Positions 1 through 15,456 of a stretch of 64,000 nucleotides of DNA are shown here, in pieces. Positions within the stretch are counted from its first letter, which is position 1; the number at the start of each line of letters is the position of its first letter. The stretch comes from Deltaproteobacteria bacterium (lineage in GTDB: Bacteria; Desulfobacterota; Binatia; UBA9968; JAJDTQ01). The notes below the pieces were generated by a model. The model made no database searches and was not told where the DNA came from. It was given only the letters and a program-made list of their open reading frames with translations. The position numbers and the translations under genes were made by a program. The stretch lies in assembly GCA_026712905.1 (NCBI GenBank), contig JAPOPM010000038.1:1-64000 (forward strand), in the 5' to 3' direction.

Positions 1-391
1 CGGTGGGCCGTCCCGCGGCAAACAGGTTCGCAAGGTGCGACTCCGCCTGGAGTATGGCCTCGCCCTTGGCGATGGCCCTGGTCTTCATTTTAGCGTGAAT
101 CGCCTCGATGAGCGCGATCTGTTCCCGGGTGAGATCGAGGTCGATCTTGAGATCGAGAAGGTGCCGCGGCCCGGGGAAACTGTTCAACTCGGCCGGTCGA
201 GCGAGGCCCATGCCTTCGCCGTTCCGCAACTCGCGCACCTCGTCAGGCGTGAGGGTTGCGAACTCGGCGCTTTGGGAATGCGCATAAGGGGACATCGTGT
301 GATCATGCTGCGCCAACGCCCAGGTCGCCGCGAGGGCGAAGAAGCCGATACAGCCAAACAATCCAAACGCCTTTGTCGTAGTGGTCATCAT
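1..391 (-). CDS. Partial periplasmic LTxxQ-motif (Spy/CpxP-like) protein
   Basis: The frame is open to the left edge, so only the first 130 residues are visible. It begins MMTTTTKAFGLFG and has a classic signal peptide (hydrophobic core about residues 8-25, probable cleavage after ALA at about 27). The mature part is rich in His near its start (AQHDHTMSPYAH) and carries the LTREQ motif at about residue 88 followed by an amphipathic helix, the hallmark of the Spy/CpxP family of periplasmic chaperones and metal or envelope-stress proteins. The family assignment is from the motif; the specific role is inferred. A second ATG directly follows the first, so the start is uncertain by one codon. The C-terminus lies outside the window. 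Confidence 0.7.
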   Translation of the reverse strand, partial: MMTTTTKAFGLFGCIGFFALAATWALAQHDHTMSPYAHSQSAEFATLTPDEVRELRNGEGMGLARPAELNSFPGPRHLLDLKIDLDLTREQIALIEAIHAKMKTRAIAKGEAILQAESHLANLFAAGRPT

Positions 392-583
392 CAAGACTCC
401 GTGGCTGCGCCTGCACTTCCACGCCGCCACTCATGGGCAGCGAACCCATAGACACGGTCAGGTTGGTCAACAACGATCGAGCATGGCGTCGATAGTGGGA
501 AGAGCGGCGCGGTGATCCCTGCCGGTGACGGGAACAACGTCTCTTTGTTGGGTCTCGTCGCTCACGCGCCGCCGAGGCCGGAA

Positions 584-604
584 GTTTGGTATCGTGCACC
601 AAAC
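584..604. repeat. Short perfect inverted repeat between two minus-strand genes
   Basis: Seven-base arms GTTTGGT and ACCAAAC separated by seven bases lie in the 263-base space between the left-edge gene and the NIPSNAP gene. It could be a small hairpin downstream of the NIPSNAP gene, but no T-run follows on the minus strand, so it is not called a terminator. Nothing else was recognised in 392-654. Confidence 0.35.
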
Positions 605-654
605 AACCGGCCGAGCGGCAGCGATCTGGACGCCCGAGTAGCGGCGGGTTTCGA

Positions 655-1269
655 CTAGTGCAGCGGCGAGAACGACGCCGGCACGACGATGGAGTTTTCC
701 TGGTGGAGCAGCATCTCGCGAGTGGTGGGCGGCCAGTTGGGGAGCTTCATGGCATCGGCGCGCAGCCGGGAGCGTTCGCCCATGTCCTTGTACGGCCAGA
801 TGTGCACCCACTGGTTGAGCGCGCCGTAGGTGGTGAACCAGGCGGCCGCCAGGGGCGAGATCTTGACCCGGTCCTCGATGCAGTCCTCCCAGCGCTTGAT
901 CAGGTCCGGGATCAGGCCGGGATGCACCGTGTAGGTGCGGATCTCGTAGATGTTGCCCATCTCGCGCGGCTCCAGCGGCGGGGAGAAGGGCGCGGGCTGA
1001 AAGACCTTGCTCTCCTGGGTTACCATGAAGTCGCGAACCTTGGGCGGCCAGTGGCCGGTGGCCCGGGCCTCGGCGCCGATGCGGTCCTTTTCCGCGAAGC
1101 TCTCGTAGGGCCAGATGTGGATGACCTGGTTCAGTTGCCCCACCTCCGAGTGAAAGAACGCCCCCAGCGGGGAGATCTTGGCGCGGTGCTGCAGCCCTTC
1201 CTCGAAAGCCTTCTCGAAATCCGGCGTCTTGCCGGGCTTGAGCGTGTAGGTTCTCATCTCGATGATCAT
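655..1269 (-). CDS. Tandem-duplicated NIPSNAP domain protein
   Basis: 204 residues made of two homologous halves. The first half starts IIEMRTYTLKPG and ends near residue 70; the second begins at about residue 101 with IYEIRTYTVHPG. Both halves repeat the motifs RxKISPL and LNQxxHIWPY, the NIPSNAP fold (a ferredoxin-like dimeric alpha-beta barrel). The internal duplication would let one chain form the barrel that single-domain proteins build as dimers. The biochemical role of bacterial NIPSNAP proteins is poorly known. Start chosen at 1269 because GGAGG lies just upstream (RC of 1276-1280). It is divergent from the HigA-like gene, sharing a 163-base intergenic region. Confidence 0.85.
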   Translation of the reverse strand: MIIEMRTYTLKPGKTPDFEKAFEEGLQHRAKISPLGAFFHSEVGQLNQVIHIWPYESFAEKDRIGAEARATGHWPPKVRDFMVTQESKVFQPAPFSPPLEPREMGNIYEIRTYTVHPGLIPDLIKRWEDCIEDRVKISPLAAAWFTTYGALNQWVHIWPYKDMGERSRLRADAMKLPNWPPTTREMLLHQENSIVVPASFSPLH

Positions 1270-1366
1270 GTGTTTCCTCCTGCGGTCGGCCAGTGAAGTC
1301 TGCTCCCTTTCTTTCCGTTTTGACCGGCAAATGCAAACACCCTCTCCTCGTAGGTGTTACGAAATC

Positions 1367-1383
1367 GTCAATTGCCAATTGAC
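1367..1383. promoter_or_regulatory. Near-perfect palindrome, likely HigA operator
   Basis: GTCAATTG-C-CAATTGAC, two 8-base arms around one base, 50 bases upstream of the HigA-like start and in the divergent region shared with the NIPSNAP gene. HigA-type antitoxins repress their own promoter by binding such palindromes. The link to this particular protein is inference from position. Confidence 0.5.
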
Positions 1384-1432
1384 GGCCGACATGCTAGCGT
1401 CTTGGGATGATCAGGTCACTGAGGAGGTCGTG

Positions 1433-1720
1433 ATGGCGATGCAAAATCCTCCCCATCCCGGAGGGCTCGTAAAGCGGCAGTGCCTGGAACCACTGGGGCT
1501 TTCCGTCACCCGTGCTGCTCGGGGCCTCGGCGTGACGCGTCAGGCACTTTCCGAACTCGTGAATGAGCGAACGGGAATTTCCGTGGATATGGCCATACGA
1601 CTGTCGAAGGCGTTCGGGTCGACCCCCGAGACTTGGCTCGGAATGCAGATGGCCTACGATCTTTGGCGGGCGCGGGAACGCGCCGATCAAATGAAGGTCG
1701 AGAGTTTTGCCGCGGCCTGA
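1433..1720 (+). CDS. higA: HigA-family Xre antitoxin-like regulator, apparently without HigB
   Basis: 95 residues with the HigA signature: HPGGLVK near the N-terminus, then a lambda-repressor-type helix-turn-helix (SVTRAARGLGVTRQALSELVN, read across residues 25-45) and the typical RLSKAFGSTPETWLGMQ tail. Start placed at ATG 1433 because GAGGAGG sits 6-12 bases upstream; a longer reading frame back to 1262 overlaps the divergent gene and lacks a ribosome site. HigB normally precedes HigA, but the 163 bases upstream hold no toxin and the next gene downstream is uvrA on the other strand. It may be an orphan antitoxin acting as a repressor of itself and perhaps of the NIPSNAP gene. Confidence 0.8.
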   Translation: MAMQNPPHPGGLVKRQCLEPLGLSVTRAARGLGVTRQALSELVNERTGISVDMAIRLSKAFGSTPETWLGMQMAYDLWRARERADQMKVESFAAA

Positions 1721-1760
1721 CGCGTCCAAATTCGCGCGACGACTAACGGCAGAGGAGCGC

Positions 1761-7556
<5,796 letters not shown>

Positions 7557-7599
7557 GGTGGACGGGAATCGGGATGCGGGATGGCTGGTAACGTCCGGG

Positions 7600-7899
7600 C
7601 TATCCGATGCCGAGCTTTTGCCGGGCTTCCTCGCTGATGCGGCTGGGGTCCCAGGGCGGCTCCCACACGAGGTCGACGCTGGCTCCCTTGACCCCGGGGA
7701 TCTCCTTGATGAGGGACTCGGCGTTGGCCGCGATCATGCCGCCCATGCCGCATCCCGGTGCGGTCAGGGTCATCTTGACCGCCACGGTGTCGTCCTCGAC
7801 CTCGACATCGTAGACGAGGCCGAGCTCCACGATGCTCACCGGGATCTCGGGATCGTAACAGTCCTGCAGGGCTTCATAGACCTGTTCCTTGGTAACCAT
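7600..7899 (-). CDS. MIP18/DUF59 family Fe-S assembly protein (SufT-like)
   Basis: 99 residues, the usual size of the family. Family motifs are seen in order: DPEIPVSIVELGLVYDV near residue 16, LTAPGCGMG near 45 and WEPPWDP near 80. The reactive Cys in the APGCG motif is conserved. Proteins of this family assist Fe-S cluster maturation (SufT) or metabolic ring-cleavage complexes (PaaD). The neighbouring mrp scaffold gene favours Fe-S assembly. Start at 7899 is set by AGGAGG seven bases upstream; the frame extends back to 7926 without a site. The gene lies 34 bases after the DUF971 gene and 43 bases before uvrA. Confidence 0.85.
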   Translation of the reverse strand: MVTKEQVYEALQDCYDPEIPVSIVELGLVYDVEVEDDTVAVKMTLTAPGCGMGGMIAANAESLIKEIPGVKGASVDLVWEPPWDPSRISEEARQKLGIG

Positions 7900-7933
7900 G
7901 GTTCCTCCTGCCGTGTCCTGTCCCACGAATGCT

Positions 7934-8257
7934 CTATGGGGCAGGGCGCTCGGTCTTCACACACTCCTCACATGGGCACAGCGAACGCAGGTAGTCGAAC
8001 GTGTAGATGCCGGTCATGTGGCCGTCGCTCCAGCGGAAACAGACGGCGTAGTTGCCCACCGGCTCGATGGCCACCAGGCCCGCGTCCGGCACTTCCACGA
8101 AACGCTTCTCGACGGCCGAGTCGTGCCCCTGGCACATGGCGCAGGGACAGTAACCCCGGATGTACATCCTGGGGTATTCGCCCACGTGCCCGTCGTCCCA
8201 GGTGATGCGCACGACCCCCTGGGCCTTGACGTGGTTGATCTCCACGGGGAACGCCAT
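7934..8257 (-). CDS. DUF971 domain protein
   Basis: 107 residues. The fold of the N-terminal domain of gamma-butyrobetaine hydroxylases: WDDGHVGEYPRMYIRGYCPC near residue 20 and RWSDGHMTGIYTFDYLRSLC near 75. Cys residues cluster in CPCAMC (about 38-43) and CPCEEC (about 94-99), which look like a metal or Fe-S binding pair. Stand-alone DUF971 proteins are often found beside mrp, as here, where it starts 5 bases after the mrp stop. A role in Fe-S transfer is an inference from that context. Confidence 0.85.
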   Translation of the reverse strand: MAFPVEINHVKAQGVVRITWDDGHVGEYPRMYIRGYCPCAMCQGHDSAVEKRFVEVPDAGLVAIEPVGNYAVCFRWSDGHMTGIYTFDYLRSLCPCEECVKTERPAP

Positions 8258-8262
8258 GTCCC

Positions 8263-9360
<1,098 letters not shown>

Positions 9361-9541
9361 GTCGTTCCTCTTCTCTCCGCCGGCGTTGCGCCGCCGGAAC
9401 CGCGTGCCGAATAGTGCCATGTAGAGTTACCTTGCCTTGCCGTTCCGCGGGGATCCATGGGCCCGAGAGTCCGGGCCGGGTTGGAATGGCCGAACTCAGG
9501 GTTCCCGAAACAATCGAATATAGACTCGCCCAGCCTCTATT

Positions 9542-11113
9542 TCAATGTGTCAATGTACGGACGGGCTGGTGCCGCGGCCGCAGCAGGTCGAGCACGGTCT
9601 TCACCGGCGCGAAACTGGCCGCGGGGAGCTCGACGAACACCGTGTTCCAGCGCGCCATGCCGCCGTTCCAGAGGCCGGGGTGCTCCAGTGCCTTGAGCGG
9701 GCGCCCGCCGCTGGACTTGACGGAGATGAACGCGCTTTGCGGATCGCTGAAGCGCATGAGGTCGTGGCACGCGCCCGAGGGGCGGCGCACGCCGCAGACC
9801 ATGTCCACCGGGTTGAAGTGGGTGGACGCGGCGAAGACGTCCCCTTGGCGCGGCGCTTCCATGTCCACCTGGGACGACTCGACGATCTGGAGCGAGCACG
9901 CGCCGTCGGCGCCCCGGACCCAGAACGGGCCGCCGCCGGGCTCGCCGGCCGACGGCACCATGCCGCACACCCGGAGCGGACGGTCCAGCGCCGCGCGCAG
10001 GAAGCCGGCGCGTTCCGCCGCGGGCGCGCCCTTGAGGCTGTCCGGGCCGGCCACGCCCAGCGCGTCGCGGGCGAAGCGCGCCGCCTCGTCCACCAGCGAC
10101 GCCGCGGGGTCGGCGTGGAGGGCGTCGAGGTAATGGAACACCCGGGCCTGCAGTTCCACCAGCATGCCCGCCAGCGCCTTGCGGTAGCGGACCGCAGTCC
10201 CGGCATAGACGGCGACGTTGTCGATATTCTGGATGAACACCAGGTCGGCCGCCAGATCGTTGAGGTTCGCCAGCAGCGCGCCGTGGCCGCCGGGCCGGAG
10301 CGACAGGCTCCCGTCCGGTTCGCGGAACGGCTGGTTGTCGGGGGTCGCGGCCAGCGTGTCGGTGTCGGGCCGCTGAACCGAAAGCGTCACGTCGATGGAG
10401 GTATCCCGGTCCTCGCAGCGGCGGCACATGGCCGCGACATGGTCCTCCACCGCGCGCGCGTGTTCGGGAGAGACCGTGAAGTGAACCCGCACCATCCCGG
10501 TCCGGTCCCGGACATACCGGCATGCCTCCAGCAGGTGCTCGGCCACGGGGGTGCGGCAGTCGTCCGCGTAGCGGTGAAAGGGGACGAGAGCCTTGGGCAG
10601 CGCGGCGTAACCCATTCCGCCGGGCTCCAGGAGGCAGTCCAGTATCTCGCGAAAGCGTCCGGCCTGGCGCAGCGGCCGAAGGCGCTTCCCTTGCCGTTCC
10701 AGGGCAGCGTTCAACTCGGGGTAGAACGCGAAGCGCTCAAGCCCGGCCATGAACTCCCGCAGCACCGGGTATCCCGGCGCATCGCGAAGGTCATCCACGG
10801 CCGTCACCGCATCGCCGGCCCGGTCCCGGGCCTCCAGCAGCGCCTGAAACATGCGGCTCGCCGCTCCCGACGCGGGAACGAACTTCAGGCAACGCCCGGC
10901 CCGCGCGGCCTCCTCGCCACGCCGCGCCAGCCGTTCCAACTCCGCCCCGTCCAGCACCGTGATGCCGTCGCCCGGCGTGCAGGGACGGTCCAGCACCACG
11001 TACGGCACGCCCCCGGCCAGGGTTGTCAGATGGTCGACGGCCTGCTCGGGTGAGATGCCACGAGCCCGGAGCTGTTCCAGGTCGCGTTCGGTAAGAGGAG
11101 GAGCCATGACCAT
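9542..11113 (-). CDS. DUF4301 family protein
   Basis: 523 residues (521 if the second ATG at 11107 is used). The architecture matches DUF4301: N-terminal LTERDLEQLRARGIS, FVPASGAASRMF near residue 79, RPGGHGALLANLNDL near 275, and DLVFIQNIDNVA just after, resembling a nucleotidyltransferase core. Proteins of this family are mostly reported from Bacteroidetes. Function is unknown; the glycine-rich VPASGAASRM loop and the RPGGHG loop suggest nucleotide or sugar-nucleotide binding, an inference. It stands alone, 181 bases upstream of the mrp start on the same strand. Confidence 0.8.
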   Translation of the reverse strand: MVMAPPLTERDLEQLRARGISPEQAVDHLTTLAGGVPYVVLDRPCTPGDGITVLDGAELERLARRGEEAARAGRCLKFVPASGAASRMFQALLEARDRAGDAVTAVDDLRDAPGYPVLREFMAGLERFAFYPELNAALERQGKRLRPLRQAGRFREILDCLLEPGGMGYAALPKALVPFHRYADDCRTPVAEHLLEACRYVRDRTGMVRVHFTVSPEHARAVEDHVAAMCRRCEDRDTSIDVTLSVQRPDTDTLAATPDNQPFREPDGSLSLRPGGHGALLANLNDLAADLVFIQNIDNVAVYAGTAVRYRKALAGMLVELQARVFHYLDALHADPAASLVDEAARFARDALGVAGPDSLKGAPAAERAGFLRAALDRPLRVCGMVPSAGEPGGGPFWVRGADGACSLQIVESSQVDMEAPRQGDVFAASTHFNPVDMVCGVRRPSGACHDLMRFSDPQSAFISVKSSGGRPLKALEHPGLWNGGMARWNTVFVELPAASFAPVKTVLDLLRPRHQPVRTLTH

Positions 11114-11146
11114 GGTCCTTCGACTTCGATCCGGGGGCGTGACAAT

Positions 11147-11671
11147 TCAACCAGTCTTCTGCGGCGCAGGCTCTTGGCACGCATCGCCCACGGCCGTCTT
11201 CACCACCTCGTCGTCGGCGTCGTTCGTGTAACCGCGGCACTCTCCGGTGCCGCACACGCACGGATACACCTCATCGCCCTGGAGCCGGTAGTCGAAGGTG
11301 ATCTCCTCGCCTTCCTCGATGTCCCGTTCCGCGATGAACCAGATGCGGTTGTTGATGATGTCGGCGTAGGCGTTGCCGTCGCAGGAATGGTTGGCGAAGC
11401 GCGCTTCGTTGCCGTTCAACGAACCGTCCACGTCGTACTTGTCGCTGAGATTGAAGATGTAGGTGAGTTCCTCATCGCCCCTGGACCGGGTGGCGCCCTC
11501 TCCGGCGGGAACCTTATCGCCCTTGTACTCGATGATGCGCCGGCCCTTCCGGATCCGCTCGCCCGCGAAGAGCCCGTCCCCATGAATCGCGGACGTCCCT
11601 ACGAACACCTTCGGAAGCACGCGCTTCGATGCCTTCGCCACCGGTTTCCCCGCTTTCGCTACGACCTGCAA
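11147..11671 (-). CDS. SET-domain protein with post-SET zinc motif
   Basis: About 174 residues if TTG 11671 is the start. SET motifs are all present: GDGLFAGERIRKG, then RFANHSC (the NHSC pseudoknot), then EEITFDY, and a post-SET CxCx4C (CVCGTGEC). These domains methylate lysines of proteins using S-adenosylmethionine. The start is uncertain: the frame stays open to 12019, but the upstream part lies antisense to the divergent membrane-protein gene, and no ATG exists between 11671 and that gene. The basic stretch AKAGKPVAKASKRVLPK before the domain resembles a histone-like tail. Substrate unknown. Confidence 0.75.
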   Translation of the reverse strand: MQVVAKAGKPVAKASKRVLPKVFVGTSAIHGDGLFAGERIRKGRRIIEYKGDKVPAGEGATRSRGDEELTYIFNLSDKYDVDGSLNGNEARFANHSCDGNAYADIINNRIWFIAERDIEEGEEITFDYRLQGDEVYPCVCGTGECRGYTNDADDEVVKTAVGDACQEPAPQKTG

Positions 11672-11792
11672 CGGTGGATCGTGTATACCATCCCGCGGCC
11701 GGAAAGTAGACTTGGACAAGAGGGCGTGGCGAGAGCGCCGCCACGCATCACCCCGGTTGATTCGGCCTCCGAATAGGGCAAACTGACCAAGT

Positions 11793-12317
11793 ATGGAGAC
11801 AGGGATGCGCGTTCTGTTGAAACCGATGGCGGTTCTGTCCGTGTTGTTTTCGGGCGCCATTTTCGGCTTCTTCTTTGCCTGGGTCTGTTCGACCATGTGG
11901 GGGCTCGACGCGGCCGATCCCAACGTCGCCATCGCCGCCATGCAGGCCATGAACGCGAGCGTACGTAACGCCGTCTTTGCGCCGGCCTTCTTCGGCACGC
12001 CCTTCGTCCTGCTCGCCACCGCGCTGATCGCATGGGTGACCGGAGAGAGCCGCGCCGCGTGGCTCTTCGGCGCCGCCGGTATGCTCTATCTCGTTGGAGG
12101 CATGATCCTGACCATGACGGTCCACGTCCCGATGAACGAAGCGCTCGCCCAGGTGGAAACCCCGTTGGAGCCGGCCCGCGCGCGGGAAGTGTGGCAGGGC
12201 TACTCCATCCCGTGGCAGCGTTGGAACACGGCCCGCGCGGCTATCTCGGGTATCACTCTGCTGCTCGCGGGCCTGGGCATCCTGAGGTGCGCCGACTCAA
12301 CGTCGCGGGTTCCTTAA
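11793..12317 (+). CDS. DUF1772 (anthrone oxygenase-like) membrane protein
   Basis: 174 residues with four hydrophobic segments (about 9-30, 64-84, 91-110 and 150-168). The family signature VHVPMNEAL before the last part and WQRWNTARA near 145 match DUF1772 proteins. It may start at METGMRV or four codons later at MRVLLKP. Function is not known; some relatives are linked to anthrone oxidation, others are simply membrane proteins. Divergent from the SET gene, so the two may share the control region 11672-11792. Confidence 0.75.
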   Translation: METGMRVLLKPMAVLSVLFSGAIFGFFFAWVCSTMWGLDAADPNVAIAAMQAMNASVRNAVFAPAFFGTPFVLLATALIAWVTGESRAAWLFGAAGMLYLVGGMILTMTVHVPMNEALAQVETPLEPARAREVWQGYSIPWQRWNTARAAISGITLLLAGLGILRCADSTSRVP

Positions 12318-12499
12318 ACCTGTTCACGGTTCGCGAGAGCCTCGTGGATACTTGTCTGCCGTTCGTTGGCTTTCCTCATGCGATCGGCAGCCCCGGCCCA
12401 TCGCCTTGCCGGTACACCTGCAATCATATACCAATAGCGTCGAACACTACATTCGTGGACTGGCGGCGGTATCCACCTGATACACAAGGAAGGAACGAG

Positions 12500-14215
12500 A
12501 TGGCCAAGACAACCCTGTTGAACGTGACCGTGGCGGATGCCTATCTGGCGCTGCTGGCGGATCGGGGCGTGGATTATTTCTTTGCCAACGCGGGCACGGA
12601 CTTCGCGCCCATCGTGGAGGCCATGGCCAAGGCACAGTCGCTGGAGACGCGGATTCCCGAGCCGGTCACGTGCCCACACGAGAACACGGCGATGCACATG
12701 GCCATCGGTTACTACCTCGTGACGGGGAAGCCCCAGGCCGTGATGGTGCACGTCAACGTCGGCACCGCCAACGGCATGAACGGGTTCCTGAACGCCGCCC
12801 GGGGCAACATCCCCGTGCTGTTCACGGCGGGCCGGACGCCCACCAACGAGGAGGGCCTCGACGGCCACCGGAGCCTGGACATCCACTGGACCCAGGAGAT
12901 GTTCGACCAGGCCTCCATGGTGCGGGAGGCGGCCAAGTGGGACTACGAGCTGCGCAACGGCAAGCAGACCGAGACCATCGTCGACCGCGCCCTGGCCGTG
13001 GCCAAGAGCGAGCCCACGGGTCCGGTGTACCTGAGCCTGCCGCGGGAAGTGCTGGCGGAGCAACTGAACGAGTTCACCTACGAGTCGCCCGGACGCCAGC
13101 ACGCGGCGGCGCCGCCCTATCCCAACGCGGCGGCCACGGACGAGACGGCGGCGCTCTTGGCCGACGCCGAGAACCCGCTGATCATCACCAACTGGGCGGG
13201 CCGCAACCCGCAGGTGTGGGAACCCCTGGGCGCCCTCGCCGAGCGCTACGCCATCCCGGTGGTGCAGTACCGCAACCGCTACATGTCGCTGCCCACCGAC
13301 CACCCCATGAACCTGGGCTACGACCTGAACCCGCTGCTGGGCCAGGCGGACGTGATCCTGGTGGTGGACGTGGCGGTGCCGTGGCTGCCGGCCACGGACA
13401 AGGTGCGCGACGACGCCAAGGTGATCCACATGGGCGCGGACCCGCTGCACACCTACGTGCCGCTGCGCGGCCATCCCTGCGACATCGCCCTGGCGTGCGC
13501 CACCGACGCCGGCCTCACCATGCTGAACGAGGCCATGTCGGCGCACGAAGGCCGGGTCAAGGCCCGCGTCGACAGGCGCCGGAGCGCCCTGGCGGAAATG
13601 TGGCGCAAGCAGCGCGACGGCTGGGCCAAGCGCCTGGACCAGGTGAAGGACAACAAGCCCATCCACCCCATCTGGATCACCGACTGCATCAACCAGATCA
13701 AGGGTGACGACACCATCGTGGTGAAGGAATCGGCACTGGCGTCGACCCACATCGACATCAGCCGGCCGGGGACTCTGCTCAACGCCGGCGCCGCCTCGGG
13801 CCTGGGTCACGGCCTCGGCGTCGCGCTGGGCGCCAAGCTGGCGGCCCCGGACCGGCTGGTCATCGGCACCCACGGCGACGGCTCCTACATGTTCGGCAAC
13901 CCCATCGCCAGCCATTACGTCGCGGCGGAGCAAAAGCTGCCGCACCTCACGGTCATCTTCAACAACCAGCGATGGCAGGCGGTGCGCCGCGCCACCGTGG
14001 GCCTCAACCCCGAGGGCTACGCGGCCAAGAGCGACCACCAGCCCATCACCATGCTCAACGCCGTGGACAAGTACGAGAAGGCGGTGGAAGTGGCCGACGG
14101 CTACGGCGAGCGTGTGGAGGAAGCCGCCGACCTCATGCCCGCCCTGGAGCGCGGCCTCAAGGCGGTGGAAGTGGAGAAGCGCCAGGCGGTGATCAACGTC
14201 ATCTGCTCGGCGTAG
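12500..14215 (+). CDS. Thiamine pyrophosphate-dependent enzyme, acetolactate synthase-like
   Basis: 571 residues, the usual size for the POX/AHAS superfamily. Three domains: Pyr domain (1-185) with the catalytic Glu in CPHENTAMHMA near residue 55, a central Rossmann domain (about 205-345), and the PP domain with the TPP motif GDGSYMFGN followed 25 residues later by NN. Enzymes of this superfamily condense or decarboxylate 2-oxo acids. The protein lacks a neighbouring ilvN regulatory subunit, so it is likely a catabolic or unassigned member and not the biosynthetic enzyme. Start is set by AAGGAAGGA at 12486-12494. The 182 bases before it hold no other recognised element. Confidence 0.88.
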   Translation: MAKTTLLNVTVADAYLALLADRGVDYFFANAGTDFAPIVEAMAKAQSLETRIPEPVTCPHENTAMHMAIGYYLVTGKPQAVMVHVNVGTANGMNGFLNAARGNIPVLFTAGRTPTNEEGLDGHRSLDIHWTQEMFDQASMVREAAKWDYELRNGKQTETIVDRALAVAKSEPTGPVYLSLPREVLAEQLNEFTYESPGRQHAAAPPYPNAAATDETAALLADAENPLIITNWAGRNPQVWEPLGALAERYAIPVVQYRNRYMSLPTDHPMNLGYDLNPLLGQADVILVVDVAVPWLPATDKVRDDAKVIHMGADPLHTYVPLRGHPCDIALACATDAGLTMLNEAMSAHEGRVKARVDRRRSALAEMWRKQRDGWAKRLDQVKDNKPIHPIWITDCINQIKGDDTIVVKESALASTHIDISRPGTLLNAGAASGLGHGLGVALGAKLAAPDRLVIGTHGDGSYMFGNPIASHYVAAEQKLPHLTVIFNNQRWQAVRRATVGLNPEGYAAKSDHQPITMLNAVDKYEKAVEVADGYGERVEEAADLMPALERGLKAVEVEKRQAVINVICSA

Positions 14216-14248
14216 GCGGCCGCACCGCCAGAGACGCGCTTTCCCGTC

Positions 14249-15241
14249 TCAGAGGTAACCCTGTTCCCGGTAGTAGCGCTCCGCCCCGGGGTGCAGCGGC
14301 AGGTCCAGCGGGCCGTCGGGAGTATCGCTGCAGAACCGGGGCATCGGGGGCACGCCGGGGGTGTCGTAACCGATGTCTTCGCGCATGCGCTCGATGGCGC
14401 CGACCACCTGGTAGGCGAGTTCGTCCGGCATGTCGGCGTGAGTGACGATGGGCCAGCCGCTGAAGTCCACGGCGGTGACGGGCTCGGGTACCTTGCCGTC
14501 GAACAGTGGGCCGCTCAGGGGCGCGTGGGTGAAACCGTAGCGGTCGAGCCGCGCCATGCCCTTGGGCGAGAGGTGCAGGAAGGCCATCTCGTGCTCCACC
14601 GCGGTGCTTGCCCACGATGTCAGGCCCTCGTCGATGACCGCGTCGACCTCGCCGGACGCGATTCCCTCCAGGCGCCGCGGGTTGCTGGGCCGCACCACCG
14701 GCTCCACCACGCCGCCCCACTCCTCGAAGGTCTTGAGGCTCATGCCGTGGGCGCGCAGCAGCGCGCCGATGGCGAAATCGACGCAGTCGTTGGTGGCCAC
14801 CGATACCGTGAGCGCGGGACGCTTCCGCTTCAGATCGTCCATGGAGCGGATGCCCCACTTGGGCGCCACCGCGATCACCAGGCGATCGTAGGAGGGGAAC
14901 ACCGCCAGCGCGCGCAGGGGCAGCGGTTTCCGGAAGGGGCCGCGTCCGTGATACGCCATGGCCGGGATCACCGAGGGGTTGAGCCAGGCGATGTCGATCT
15001 TGCGCCGCCCCACCAGGCGCGCCCCCTGGATGCCGCTGCACCACGCCGGGCTGATGGCGATGTTGAAGGCGAAGGGCGGACCCGCCGTGGCGGCGGAGCC
15101 GGGCAGATCCACGTAGAGCCGGATGGCGCTGGTCATCATGGTCGGCACCGAGTCGTAGAGGCCGGCCAGGAGCTTGGTACCGATCTGCGCCCGCAGGAGG
15201 CTGGAGCTCATGGGTTTCACGCTGCGGTCGTCGTAGGTCAT
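14249..15241 (-). CDS. TAXI-family TRAP-type substrate-binding-like protein
   Basis: 330 residues from ATG 15241, where AAGGAG lies upstream. The TAXI pattern is seen in NIAISPAWCSGIQGARLVGRRKIDIAWLNP read across residues 60-90, then AVFPSYDRLVIAVAPKWGIRSMDDLKRK and SGEVDAVIDEG. Unlike most binding proteins it has no signal peptide or lipobox, so it may be cytoplasmic or a diverged enzyme-like relative. No TRAP membrane subunits are nearby. Convergent with the TPP gene (33 bases between stops). Confidence 0.7.
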   Translation of the reverse strand: MTYDDRSVKPMSSSLLRAQIGTKLLAGLYDSVPTMMTSAIRLYVDLPGSAATAGPPFAFNIAISPAWCSGIQGARLVGRRKIDIAWLNPSVIPAMAYHGRGPFRKPLPLRALAVFPSYDRLVIAVAPKWGIRSMDDLKRKRPALTVSVATNDCVDFAIGALLRAHGMSLKTFEEWGGVVEPVVRPSNPRRLEGIASGEVDAVIDEGLTSWASTAVEHEMAFLHLSPKGMARLDRYGFTHAPLSGPLFDGKVPEPVTAVDFSGWPIVTHADMPDELAYQVVGAIERMREDIGYDTPGVPPMPRFCSDTPDGPLDLPLHPGAERYYREQGYL

Positions 15242-15456
15242 GTCGTCGTTCTCCTTCGTCGAGGGTCGCTCGCGGCGTGCGCGGCGTTTCCGGATCGAGT
15301 CCGGCACCTTCCGGGACAGATTAGCCTATGTAAGCCGGGTATTGTATAGTGTGCCGTCTGCTGGCCTGTCACGCGGTCCGCTGATTTCTTGCCGGCGATT
15401 CATACGCGACGGGCCGCTGACATGATGCCTTCACGGTCCGCCCGTCCCGCTTGCAC

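Noticed and set aside
1270-1432. HigB toxin gene upstream of the HigA-like gene
   Set aside because: The interval is too short (163 bases) and shows no toxin-like frame; only an extension of the HigA frame without homology character.
11672-12019. N-terminal extension of the SET gene to ATG 12019
   Set aside because: It would lie antisense to the DUF1772 gene, and the added part has no coding character.
12318-12499. tRNA or small RNA in the gap before the TPP enzyme
   Set aside because: No cloverleaf or terminator could be folded by eye; only weak promoter-like words such as TATACC.
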